This document shows, piece by piece, positions 44,220-51,934 of a DNA stretch of 60,150 bases. The stretch's first letter is position 1. Each line of letters begins with the position of its first letter. The DNA comes from Caldilineales bacterium. Its GTDB lineage: Bacteria > Chloroflexota > Anaerolineae > J102. Location: NCBI GenBank assembly GCA_024102915.1, contig JAGFJG010000107.1, positions 1 through 60,150 on the forward strand. The letters are read 5' to 3'. Under the pieces are notes generated by a model. It saw only the letters and a list, made by a program, of their open reading frames with translations. It did no database searches and had not been told where the DNA came from. The position numbers and the translations under genes are program-made.

Positions 44220-44917
44220 GCTGTTCTCCTTGAAATCAAAGCTTCGGCGATAATGAAATCAAGCTCAGTGTCGATATCCAGACTTCGTTCGACGGGCATG
44301 ACATAGCCTAGCATATTGGGCGTGAACAACGGCCCGTCCGGCAGCACCGAAGTGCAGCGGATGACATCGACCGCCCCGTTGAGATGATAGACTGCGGGCA
44401 ACAACTGGCGGCGGGGATAGCTGGTTTCGTCGTAACCCGGCAGAAAGGGGATGAGCCGCTCATTGTCGAATTGTTTCATCCAATAAGGGTGCGCATGCGC
44501 CAGATTGACAGAGCGGATGCAATCGGCTTCTGCAGCGATCAGTATTTCGATGGCTGCATCGACGTCCTGCGAAGTTCGTAGTGGCGAGGTGGGGCGAAGC
44601 CAGACGACGTGATCGGGATGATAATCGAGATGCTCGGATAGCCATGAGAGGGTGTGCAGATAAACGGGCAGGTCGGGTGTGTTGTCCAAGGCAAGATGCC
44701 CAGGTCTCAGGAAGGGAATTTCAGCGCCAAAACCCCGGCCGATCTCGGCGATTTCTGGATCATCGGTGGAAATCAGGATGCGATTGATGGATTCACTCTG
44801 CCTGGCAGCTTCGACCGTCCAGGCTATCAACGGTTTGCCGCCAAGGGGATGGATATTCTTGCGATGCACGCCTTTTGAGCCGCCGCGGGCCGGAATGAGT
44901 GCAAGGATTTCAGGCAT
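44216..44917 (-). CDS. CMP-nonulosonic acid cytidylyltransferase (NeuA/LegF/PseF-like)
   Basis: A 233-aa nucleotidyltransferase that activates the NeuB product with CTP. The N-terminal signature 'ILALIPARGGSKGVHRKNIHPLGGKPLIAWTV' is diagnostic, followed by 'ILISTDDPEIAEI', 'VVWLRPTSPLRTSQDVDAAIE' and 'VMPVERSLDIDTELDFIIAEAL' with metal-binding Asp residues. The start at 44917 gives the canonical N-terminus and overlaps the flippase gene by 8 bp; a longer frame upstream reads into that gene. No CBS pair is present here, although an aminotransferase in the same operon has one. Confidence 0.92.
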   Translation of the reverse strand: MPEILALIPARGGSKGVHRKNIHPLGGKPLIAWTVEAARQSESINRILISTDDPEIAEIGRGFGAEIPFLRPGHLALDNTPDLPVYLHTLSWLSEHLDYHPDHVVWLRPTSPLRTSQDVDAAIEILIAAEADCIRSVNLAHAHPYWMKQFDNERLIPFLPGYDETSYPRRQLLPAVYHLNGAVDVIRCTSVLPDGPLFTPNMLGYVMPVERSLDIDTELDFIIAEALISRRTA

Positions 44918-46376
44918 GCGCTGTCGTTCCACTTGGTTTGAGCAGGAGGATGTAGGCTGCCACGATATAGGCGCACAGCCATAGTGCTTTTGCCAACATA
45001 GCGAACGATACCCAGGTTCCCATGACGCTGGCTGCAACCGTACCTGCTATCAACATGAACACCAGGAAAGCGTATCGCATAAACGGATAATTCGGTTGCT
45101 GATAGCGTCGTCCGGCTGGCAATGCCAGCGCTAACAATAGGGCGTAAGCAAGCAACGTCGACCAGGCAGCGGTAATGGCCCCGAACCGCGGTACGAGCCA
45201 GATGTTCACAAGGATATTGACCGCAGCAGCGCTGCCTGTCAACAGCGGGATGCTTCTGGTTTTCTGATGATAAAACAACGGTGCGCTGGCGAAATAATAA
45301 AGCCCCAAGAAAAAATACCCGGCCATTACAGGGGGGATGAAAGTAGCAGCGCCAAAATAACGTGAGGGCATCAGGATTTGGATCACCTCACCGGCGAAAA
45401 GGCTTCCTGCCAGACAAATGGCGCCTATCACAGCCACGTATCTCGAGACAACGTGAACAACACGGGCATCGACGTTGTCATTTTGCTTCATGATTCCATA
45501 ATAAAAAGGTATCCAGGCCTGATTGATGCCATAGACCAGAAATTGCATGCTCATGGCCAAAGTATACCCGAAGTTATACAGACCCAGTTCAGCCAACGAG
45601 ACATTGCGTTCGAGAATAATCCGATCAGATGATTGCAGCATCCAGCCGGCCATCGCGTGAGGCACCAGTGGCAGTCCATAGGTAAGCGCCCGTCGGACAT
45701 ACGTGAAAGATATGGCGCGGCTAAACCATTGCGGCGTAAATAGATAAAAGACGACTATGGCGGTAAAAAAGGCGGCGCTAAGTTGGCTCACGAGAACGCC
45801 TAGCGCCCCCCAACGGAGAAGCACCACAAACAACAGACTGCCCAACACGCCCAATCCGAATCGGATATATTGCATGCTGACATATTGTTTGGCCTTTTGC
45901 TGTGTCTGATACAGAGCAAGCGGGATCTGTATCAACAGATCGATATAGGTTGTCCACAAAACGATGGGAACGTAAGGCTGAAAAGGAATTGTATCCGCCG
46001 TCAGAAGCGTCCAGGCTGATTCCCCAAAAGCGGACATAGCGAGAACCGCTATGCCGGCAACGACCAATTGAAACAGCATGATCGAGCTGACATAGCTCTT
46101 CCTGCTTTCAACGTCATCGCTATCGTGGTAGTGTCGCACCGTTGCGGCATATAGACCAAGACCCAAAATCGTCGATAAAACGCCGGCATAGGCTGTCAAC
46201 GTGCCGGTGATCCCATAGTCTTCCGGAGTCAGGAAACGCGCCCAGATCGGGATCAGTAGAAAGCCGATCCCTTTTTGCAATACGTATCCCGAGACATAAG
46301 CGCTGGCAACGACCACCAACCCGCGTTGTCGTCGGCGCTCCCATAAATTTCTTAGACGATCCATGAGAGTTTTCAC
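44910..46376 (-). CDS. Wzx-type polysaccharide flippase (MOP superfamily)
   Basis: A 488-aa polytopic membrane protein with about 12-14 helices, matching the lipopolysaccharide/capsule exporter branch: 'VSGYVLQKGIGFLLIPIWARFLTPEDYGITGTLTAYAGVLSTILGLGLYAA' opens the family domain, with 'ALTYGLPLVPHAMAGWMLQSSDRIIL' and 'GLYNFGYTLAMSMQFLVYGINQAW' in the second half. It would flip lipid-linked repeat units across the inner membrane. It is the first gene of the 12-gene glycan operon, directly after a hairpin that separates it from the upstream Gfo/Idh-acetyltransferase unit. Confidence 0.92.
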   Translation of the reverse strand: MKTLMDRLRNLWERRRQRGLVVVASAYVSGYVLQKGIGFLLIPIWARFLTPEDYGITGTLTAYAGVLSTILGLGLYAATVRHYHDSDDVESRKSYVSSIMLFQLVVAGIAVLAMSAFGESAWTLLTADTIPFQPYVPIVLWTTYIDLLIQIPLALYQTQQKAKQYVSMQYIRFGLGVLGSLLFVVLLRWGALGVLVSQLSAAFFTAIVVFYLFTPQWFSRAISFTYVRRALTYGLPLVPHAMAGWMLQSSDRIILERNVSLAELGLYNFGYTLAMSMQFLVYGINQAWIPFYYGIMKQNDNVDARVVHVVSRYVAVIGAICLAGSLFAGEVIQILMPSRYFGAATFIPPVMAGYFFLGLYYFASAPLFYHQKTRSIPLLTGSAAAVNILVNIWLVPRFGAITAAWSTLLAYALLLALALPAGRRYQQPNYPFMRYAFLVFMLIAGTVAASVMGTWVSFAMLAKALWLCAYIVAAYILLLKPSGTTAHA

Positions 46377-46462
46377 CGCGTGTACATAGCCCTACCCCTC
46401 AAGAATATTTCTTGCCCAATGCAATCCCCGGCCACGAAACGAGAAAAAATGCTGTGTCATTC

Positions 46463-46494
46463 TTTGATTCTGACTTGTCCCTGTCAGAATCAAA
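46463..46494 (-). terminator. Hairpin between acetyltransferase gene and flippase operon
   Basis: A perfect 12-bp stem (TTTGATTCTGAC at 46463-46474, complement at 46483-46494) with an 8-nt loop lies 22 bp after the acetyltransferase stop. On the minus strand a run of six T follows about 15 nt later. It probably ends the Gfo/Idh unit before the flippase promoter. Confidence 0.6.
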
Positions 46495-46515
46495 ATCGAA
46501 GGCTGGGTCATGATC

Positions 46516-47094
46516 TCAATCAGCCCTTTCAACCCGGCCGTCGTCTTGCCGATAAACGCGACCGCAGGCCGTGCACAGCGCCGTCTCGCCGTCGAAACTC
46601 AACTTTTCTCCGCACTCGCACACCCACCCCCGCACCCGCGCCGGACTGCCGTACACCAGGGCGAAGGCGGGCGCATCCTTCGTCACCACCGCCCCGGCTC
46701 CGATGAAGGCATATTCGCCGATGGTGACGCCGCAAACAATAGTGGCATTAGCTCCGATGCTGGCCCCGCGCCGCACCTGTGTGGGCTTGAATTCATGTTT
46801 GCGCTCGATGGCGCTGCGCGGGTTGATCACGTTCGTGAACACGCACGATGGCCCGCAAAAGACGTCATCTTCGAGGATGACGCCGTTGTAGACCGAGACG
46901 TTGTTCTGGATTTTGACGCCGTTGCCGATCACCGTGTTGTTGTCTACGAACACGTTTTGCCCCAGGTTGCAGCGTTCGCCGATACGGGCGGTAGGCATGA
47001 TGTGGCAGAAATGCCAGATTTTCGTGCCAGCGCCGATCTGAGCGCCGGCGTCGATGACGGCGGTGGGGTGAGCGAAATAGTCGGGTTCAGTCAT
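46516..47094 (-). CDS. Left-handed beta-helix N-acetyltransferase (WbpD-like)
   Basis: A 192-aa hexapeptide-repeat acetyltransferase. Repeats run from '[21 protein letters not shown]' through '[28 protein letters not shown]' and '[16 protein letters not shown]' to '[33 protein letters not shown]'. Homologues such as WbpD/WlbB acetylate the 3-amino group of UDP-GlcNAc3NA derivatives. The C-terminal 45 residues add a zinc-ribbon-like pair of CxxC motifs ('CECGEK', 'CTACGR'), unusual for the family length. Start at 47094 overlaps the Gfo/Idh gene by 4 bp. Confidence 0.88.
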   Translation of the reverse strand: MTEPDYFAHPTAVIDAGAQIGAGTKIWHFCHIMPTARIGERCNLGQNVFVDNNTVIGNGVKIQNNVSVYNGVILEDDVFCGPSCVFTNVINPRSAIERKHEFKPTQVRRGASIGANATIVCGVTIGEYAFIGAGAVVTKDAPAFALVYGSPARVRGWVCECGEKLSFDGETALCTACGRVYRQDDGRVERAD

Positions 47095-48125
47095 GAGGGT
47101 CGAGAGAGTTGAAAGCTGTCGATGGGCAGCGTCACCGGCTCGCCGTTCATCACCAGCGAGCGCTGCGCCGCTTGCAGCACTTTCAGCGTGCGCAGTCCAC
47201 TGGCGCCGTCGGTGACAGGCGGGCGGCGCGTGGCGACGGCGTCGAGAAAGGCCCGGCATTCCTGCTTCAGAGGTTCTTCCGGGCCAAAGGGCACGATCTC
47301 GCCCTGACCTTTGACCGGGATCGGCTGCCCTTCCTGCCAGGCGACGTGCTGATCATACAGGATCAGTTGTTTGGTAACGTCGTCGAAGCTCGCCATTTTA
47401 CGCGAACCGATCACGACCAGGCGCTGTTCCTTGAACGGATGCAGCCAGGATACGTGGATGTGCGCCCGTACGCCGTTATCGAACAGCAAATTGGTGACGG
47501 TGACATCGGCGATGTTGGCTTGCACGTATGCGCCGCCGCAAGCAACCACTTGAAAGGGCAGCCCGCCGGTCAGGCGCAAGATCACGGCCACATCGTGCGG
47601 GGCGAAGCTCCAGAGGATGTTTTCTTCGCGACGGATTTTGCCCAGGCTGAGGCGGTTGGAGTAGATATAGCGCACGTGACCCAGCGCCCCCGATCTGACC
47701 AGTTCCAGCAGGCGCACGATGGCAGGGTGATACTCGAGCACGTGCCCGACCATCAAAATCCTGCCCGACCTCTCTGCCAACTCCACCAGTTCTCTGCCTT
47801 CCTCGTACGTCAGCGCCAGCGGTTTCTCGACCAGCACATCTTTACCGGCCAACAGCGCCCGCCGCGTCAGCGCGTAATGCGTCTCGGCGGGGGTGGCGAT
47901 CACCAGACCCGGCAGCTCAGAATCCAGCGCCGTTTGAAAATCATCCGTCACCGGCACGCCGGGCGCGATTTCTACAGCCCTCGCCCGCCCCGCCGGATCA
48001 GCTTCGCACACTAAGGCAAGCGACTGTAATTGATCGAAATTCCGCACCAGATTTTTGCCCCAGTAGCCGCACCCGACGACTGCTACAGTTGGTCTTTCAC
48101 CCGCCTTCAAAATCACAGAGTCCAA
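47091..48125 (-). CDS. Gfo/Idh/MocA-family NAD-dependent sugar oxidoreductase
   Basis: A 344-aa two-domain dehydrogenase. The Rossmann start is '[20 protein letters not shown]', the catalytic '[18 protein letters not shown]' carries the EKP motif, and '[17 protein letters not shown]' provides the His of the substrate pocket. Together with the coupled hexapeptide acetyltransferase it resembles WbpB-WbpD, where WbpB oxidises C3 of UDP-GlcNAcA before transamination. A second member of the same family is upstream. Confidence 0.9.
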   Translation of the reverse strand: MDSVILKAGERPTVAVVGCGYWGKNLVRNFDQLQSLALVCEADPAGRARAVEIAPGVPVTDDFQTALDSELPGLVIATPAETHYALTRRALLAGKDVLVEKPLALTYEEGRELVELAERSGRILMVGHVLEYHPAIVRLLELVRSGALGHVRYIYSNRLSLGKIRREENILWSFAPHDVAVILRLTGGLPFQVVACGGAYVQANIADVTVTNLLFDNGVRAHIHVSWLHPFKEQRLVVIGSRKMASFDDVTKQLILYDQHVAWQEGQPIPVKGQGEIVPFGPEEPLKQECRAFLDAVATRRPPVTDGASGLRTLKVLQAAQRSLVMNGEPVTLPIDSFQLSRPS

Positions 48126-48173
48126 AAGAAAGTCTCCATATTTGTGCGAGAATGCATTGTCGCAGCAAGCCCA

Positions 48174-49211
48174 TCAAGCGGCGGCCAAGTTGATGGCAAT
48201 CTCTTGACTGTTCCGTTCCATCGACCTCTGTGCCGCCTCCAACACCTGCACCACACGTAGCCCGTTCCGTCCATCCGTCAGCGGCGACTCGCCCGTCTGG
48301 ATTGCCCGCACAAAGTCTTCGCACTCCAGCCGCAAAGGCTCCTGCATTGTCAGCTTGGGGATCAGGATATCGCCCGTGTGCAGGCGATATTGGTATTCGC
48401 CATATTGCGGGTTGGTGAAGCGAGTGACGCCTTTATCGTAAATCTTGACTTTGCCCTCCGTCGCCAGATCATCGTAAACGACCATTTTATGACTGCCCAC
48501 CACCGTCATGCAGCGCACTTTGCTGGGGTCTAGCCAGGAGGCATGGACGTGCGCCACCACGCCGCTGGGGAACTGCATCGAACAGAATACCACGTCCTCC
48601 ACATCACCGCTGAGATAGCGAGCCCCGCGGGCGCTGACGCTTTCCGGCGTCTGGCCGAGCAGATAGAGGAAAATGGAGATGTCGTGCGGGGCGATGCTCC
48701 ACAGGGCGTTGATGTCGCTCTGGATGCGGCCCAGGTTTACGCGGGTGGAGTAAAGGTAATACACGTCGCCGATAGCGCCACTGTCCAGCAGGTTTTTGAC
48801 ATAGCGCACAGCGGGGTTGTACTCGAACACATGCCCCACCATCAGCACTCTCCCCAACCGTTCCGCCGTCTCCACCATCTCAGCGGCCTCGACTGTCGTC
48901 ATGGCCAGCGGTTTCTCAACGAAGACATGCTTGCCGGCCTTCAGAGCCTGCATGACCAGCGGATAGTGGCTGCGGGCGGGCGTGGCGATGGCAACGCCGT
49001 CGATCTCTGAGGCCAACATTTCGTCGAATGATGTGTACAGAGTAGCCGATCGGTACAAATCCCCCGCCATCGCCAGCCGGTCGGGACTGGCGTCGCAGAG
49101 GGCGGACAACTCACAGGCGGGGATAGCGCGGAAGTTTCGGGCGAGGTTTGGCCCCCAATAGCCGAAGCCGATCTGGCCGATGCGGACGATTGATTCGGGT
49201 GTTGCGCTCAT
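48174..49211 (-). CDS. Gfo/Idh/MocA-family oxidoreductase, second copy
   Basis: A 345-aa paralogue of the downstream enzyme: 'IGQIGFGYWGPNLARNFRAI', 'KHVFVEKPLAMTTVEAAEM', 'ALWSIAPHDISIFLYLLG' and 'HASWLDPSKVRCMTVVGSHKM' align closely with it, indicating tandem duplication. One copy may act in diacetamido-sugar formation and the other on a different keto-sugar. A perfect TATAAT on the minus strand ends 8 nt before the ATG, implying a very short or absent 5' leader. It is the first gene of a three-gene unit. Confidence 0.9.
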   Translation of the reverse strand: MSATPESIVRIGQIGFGYWGPNLARNFRAIPACELSALCDASPDRLAMAGDLYRSATLYTSFDEMLASEIDGVAIATPARSHYPLVMQALKAGKHVFVEKPLAMTTVEAAEMVETAERLGRVLMVGHVFEYNPAVRYVKNLLDSGAIGDVYYLYSTRVNLGRIQSDINALWSIAPHDISIFLYLLGQTPESVSARGARYLSGDVEDVVFCSMQFPSGVVAHVHASWLDPSKVRCMTVVGSHKMVVYDDLATEGKVKIYDKGVTRFTNPQYGEYQYRLHTGDILIPKLTMQEPLRLECEDFVRAIQTGESPLTDGRNGLRVVQVLEAAQRSMERNSQEIAINLAAA

Positions 49212-49219
49212 AACCGCAC

Positions 49220-49225
49220 ATTATA
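49220..49225 (-). promoter_or_regulatory. -10 box TATAAT for the Gfo/Idh unit (leaderless-type)
   Basis: A consensus TATAAT lies only 8 nt before the start codon at 49211, so transcription would begin about 1-3 nt before the ATG. No Shine-Dalgarno sequence fits in between, which agrees with a leaderless mRNA. Confidence 0.5.
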
Positions 49226-49260
49226 CCCGGCGGAACTGCCTACAAGCTAGCCTGACCATC

Positions 49261-50226
49261 TCATACACGCGCACGTTTTGCCAACCAATCCATCGCTCCG
49301 GGCGTATTCTTCCACATCGAAATAGCGGCAAGCGTATAAGCCTCAGCCTCCTCCACACTGCCTGGCTCAACCAGGTGTGGAGGGCTGGATGGTAGATCAG
49401 AATACCCCAACAGTATGGGCGCTACATGCGCATTCCAACGCTTCGCATCCCGCAACTGATGACGTGCTGGGCCGCTATCGCCCGACTCTTGAAACAGAAC
49501 CAATGTCTTGTTATAGATCATATCGGGGGTGGGATCATCTGCATATGCTGCGAACAATTCCTTTAGTTCACGAATTCGTTTTTCGCTCAGTAACCAATGT
49601 GAGAGCTTGTATCGGGCGCCCTGGTTGTCACCGGGATTCAACCGCAACATTTCCTGCGCGACCGCGATTGCTTCGGTATTCCTGGCAAGCGCCCATAGGG
49701 TACGTGCTTTTGCTTCCAGCGCTCTCATGTAGGGCCGAGTCATCGTGATACCCCAAAAATGGCCGACATTTTCCTCCATAAACTCAGGGCCGAGCAGCGA
49801 TTCACCTATCTCTATTGCTCTGTTCAAAATCACCAGCGATTTTTCGTCAGTTGTTTCGGGAGTAAAGACCAGGATGACATAGGCATCAACACAGTCTTCC
49901 GAGATTTCCAGCGCCTGACGCGCAAGTTGCATCCGTTTTTTACCCTTTGCCTCCCAGGCGTCATAAGCTATTTCTTGAGCCTTTTCCAATGCTGTGCGCG
50001 GCTCTGCTTGGGGAAGCCCCCCTCCGAGCATGATCGGCTCGAGAAATGCATTCAATTCTTCGTCTGACTCGAATTCCTGATCCTCCAACAAACGGTTCAA
50101 ATTAACCAACATCCGCTCGCTCGCATTCGGCTCGGAGAAAGCCCAGACCGACGGGTGCAACATTTTGGGCATGTTGGGTGGAGGCGTACTACGATTTCGG
50201 CGTATCCATTTGCCACGTTTACTCAT
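49261..50226 (-). CDS. TPR-containing protein, ST7-like
   Basis: A 321-aa soluble helical protein with basic N-terminus ('SKRGKWIRRNR'). Helical-repeat segments include 'KKRMQLARQALEISEDCVDAYVIL', 'DEKSLVILNRAIEIGESLLGPEFMEENVGHFWG', 'PYMRALEAKARTLWALARNTEAIAVAQEMLRLNPGDNQGARY', resembling the TPR-like bacterial relatives of the eukaryotic ST7 protein. A scaffold role is likely; no catalytic motif is visible. Its start overlaps the upstream hypothetical gene by 8 bp, so the two are cotranscribed. Confidence 0.7.
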   Translation of the reverse strand: MSKRGKWIRRNRSTPPPNMPKMLHPSVWAFSEPNASERMLVNLNRLLEDQEFESDEELNAFLEPIMLGGGLPQAEPRTALEKAQEIAYDAWEAKGKKRMQLARQALEISEDCVDAYVILVFTPETTDEKSLVILNRAIEIGESLLGPEFMEENVGHFWGITMTRPYMRALEAKARTLWALARNTEAIAVAQEMLRLNPGDNQGARYKLSHWLLSEKRIRELKELFAAYADDPTPDMIYNKTLVLFQESGDSGPARHQLRDAKRWNAHVAPILLGYSDLPSSPPHLVEPGSVEEAEAYTLAAISMWKNTPGAMDWLAKRARV

Positions 50227-50965
50227 AGATTCCGTCCATTTGCAAAGAAAAGGGATCAGGACCTTCCGTGAAAATCTGATCTAAAATTCGCATCTCGCGG
50301 CTCTCGACCGTCCTCAGAAACCCGTTCACGCCGCCGCCCATGTGCTTGAACGCGGCGAAACCTCGCTCCAAGAATCCCTGCAATTCGTACCAGCCGCCGC
50401 GATGGGCAGGCCCACGTGCCAGCCGCAACGTCCACCCCACCAGCGGGATGCGCACCAGCCGCTGCAAACCATGCCCAATCTCGGTGACCATGCGAATCTG
50501 CGCCGCGCGCTCTTCGTAATTATCGCAAATGCGGTAGCCTTCGGCGTACATCTCCGCTGTGATCGCATCGGTCAGCCCGAGCTGATCGATCATCGCGACC
50601 AGCAGTTGTTCGTCCAGATCATCGGTGAAGTTGTTTAGCTCGATTGCCAGGGTCAGCGTGCGCAAAGTGCTTGCCGGCAGAAACCGCATCATGAAATCGT
50701 GAATGCGCTCGGCATCGTGATTGCGCTGCGAGAAATCGCGCGGGGCGTAGATGTCGTCCAAAAAGAATCGGCAGGCGGGGCCATAGCGCTCGCTTTGCAA
50801 CAGATCAGCGTGCGTGGTCGTCAGTCGCTGCGATTGCCAGGTGCGCAACAGAGCCATCTCTGGCGCCAGCCCGGAACCCGCGACGTGGCGATGACTCATC
50901 TCCTCGCGGCGGCGAAGTTGCGCCAGCAGGCGGGCGGCGTCCTGGGGAGTGGGATTGTCACTCAT
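50219..50965 (-). CDS. Conserved hypothetical protein with 'FFLDDIY' motif
   Basis: A 248-aa soluble helical protein of unknown function. The motif 'CRFFLDDIYAPRDFSQRNHDAERIHDFMMRFLPA' and 'LTLAIELNNFTDDLDEQLLVAMIDQLG' resemble an uncharacterised bacterial family that I cannot name with certainty. Acidic clusters (Asp-Asp, Glu-Leu-Asn) could bind metal but no enzyme motif is evident. The ATG at 50965 is chosen because a TGCTACAAT box ends 6 nt before it, indicating a leaderless transcript; the gene is divergent from endonuclease III. Confidence 0.65.
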   Translation of the reverse strand: MSDNPTPQDAARLLAQLRRREEMSHRHVAGSGLAPEMALLRTWQSQRLTTTHADLLQSERYGPACRFFLDDIYAPRDFSQRNHDAERIHDFMMRFLPASTLRTLTLAIELNNFTDDLDEQLLVAMIDQLGLTDAITAEMYAEGYRICDNYEERAAQIRMVTEIGHGLQRLVRIPLVGWTLRLARGPAHRGGWYELQGFLERGFAAFKHMGGGVNGFLRTVESREMRILDQIFTEGPDPFSLQMDGIYE

Positions 50966-50971
50966 GGAGCG

Positions 50972-50977
50972 ATTGTA
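50972..50977 (-). promoter_or_regulatory. Extended -10 box for the 50965 gene (leaderless-type)
   Basis: On the minus strand TGCTACAAT (extended -10) is followed after 6 nt by the ATG at 50965. Transcription would start at or next to the first codon base, and no ribosome-binding site is possible. Confidence 0.45.
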
Positions 50978-51018
50978 GCAAGCTTCGAGATTGACTTCAA
51001 ACGACTGTGGTAATTTGG

Positions 51019-51024
51019 TAGAAT
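51019..51024 (+). promoter_or_regulatory. Extended -10 box for nth
   Basis: TGGTAGAAT (extended -10 with TAGAAT) is 56 nt before the preferred nth ATG at 51081, in the 115-bp divergent gap. No matching -35 at the right distance is clear. Confidence 0.35.
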
Positions 51025-51080
51025 CAGGGGCGGCCCAGCTTTTTTCCTGCAACATCTGTGCTGGCGGCTGCGCTGATGCT

Positions 51081-51752
51081 ATGCCCGACCCCGATCTCAT
51101 CCACATCACCAAACTGGCCGAAATGTACCGGCGGCTAGGCGAGCGCTATGGCTTTCCACAATGGCGTTCGCACGGCGACGCGGTGGACGAACTGGTGATG
51201 ACCATCCTCAGCCAGAATACCAGTGATGTGAACACTGGCCGGGCGTTCGCCTCGCTGAAAGCGGCCTTCCCCGGCTGGCAAGCGGTGGTCGATGCCCCGA
51301 CCGAAGCTGTGATCGAGGCCATTCGTTCCGGCGGCCTGGCCAATCAGAAAGCCCCGCGCATCCAGAACGCCCTGCGCCGGATTCTGGCCGAGCGCGGCGC
51401 TTTCGACCTGGATTGGCTGGCCGAGTTGCCGGTGGGCGAAGCGCGGGCCTGGCTGACGCAATTCGACGGCGTGGGCAACAAGACAGCCTCCATCGTGTTA
51501 TTGTTCAGCCTGCATCGCCCCGCCTTTCCGGTGGACACGCATGTGCAGCGGGTTTGCCGTCGCGTGGGCGTGGCCCCGGCCAATGCTTCGGCGGACCGGG
51601 TGATGGCGACAGTGGAGGAATTGGCCCCGGCGGAGTGGTACTATCCCCTGCACATAAATCTGATCCGACATGGCCGCGAGATGTGCAAGGCGCGCAATCC
51701 TCGCTGTGAGAAGTGTGTGTTGAATGAGATTTGCGCCTGGTATAGAGCGTAG
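51081..51752 (+). CDS. nth: Endonuclease III, DNA glycosylase/AP lyase
   Basis: A 223-aa base-excision repair enzyme that removes oxidised pyrimidines and nicks the abasic site. It shows '[17 protein letters not shown]', the helix-hairpin-helix '[18 protein letters not shown]' with catalytic Lys in 'GNKT', catalytic Asp in '[14 protein letters not shown]', and the C-terminal [4Fe-4S] loop C-x6-C-x2-C-x5-C ('[17 protein letters not shown]'). Start at 51081 fits the usual length; an upstream in-frame ATG adds 30 residues without family similarity. The gene is monocistronic or leads toward the subtilase gene. Confidence 0.92.
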   Translation: MPDPDLIHITKLAEMYRRLGERYGFPQWRSHGDAVDELVMTILSQNTSDVNTGRAFASLKAAFPGWQAVVDAPTEAVIEAIRSGGLANQKAPRIQNALRRILAERGAFDLDWLAELPVGEARAWLTQFDGVGNKTASIVLLFSLHRPAFPVDTHVQRVCRRVGVAPANASADRVMATVEELAPAEWYYPLHINLIRHGREMCKARNPRCEKCVLNEICAWYRA

Positions 51753-51934
51753 CCGGACGTCAGCCCCAAAAAGATAAGACAAGAAACGACATCCCAGGCC
51801 GTAACCTTCGGCTTGTCAATCCGTCATCAGATGTAAGAGAACACCCCAATCCGATCATGCCTGCATTCATTTCTCGCCAGGATGCGCGCAGGATCTGTTC
51901 AGGGCGCACAGCCTCAGATGACAAGGAGATTATG

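Noticed and set aside
33387..49211. A phage-defence or mobile island
   Set aside because: Gene content is that of a surface-glycan biosynthesis region, with no integrase, nuclease-helicase modules or attachment sites.
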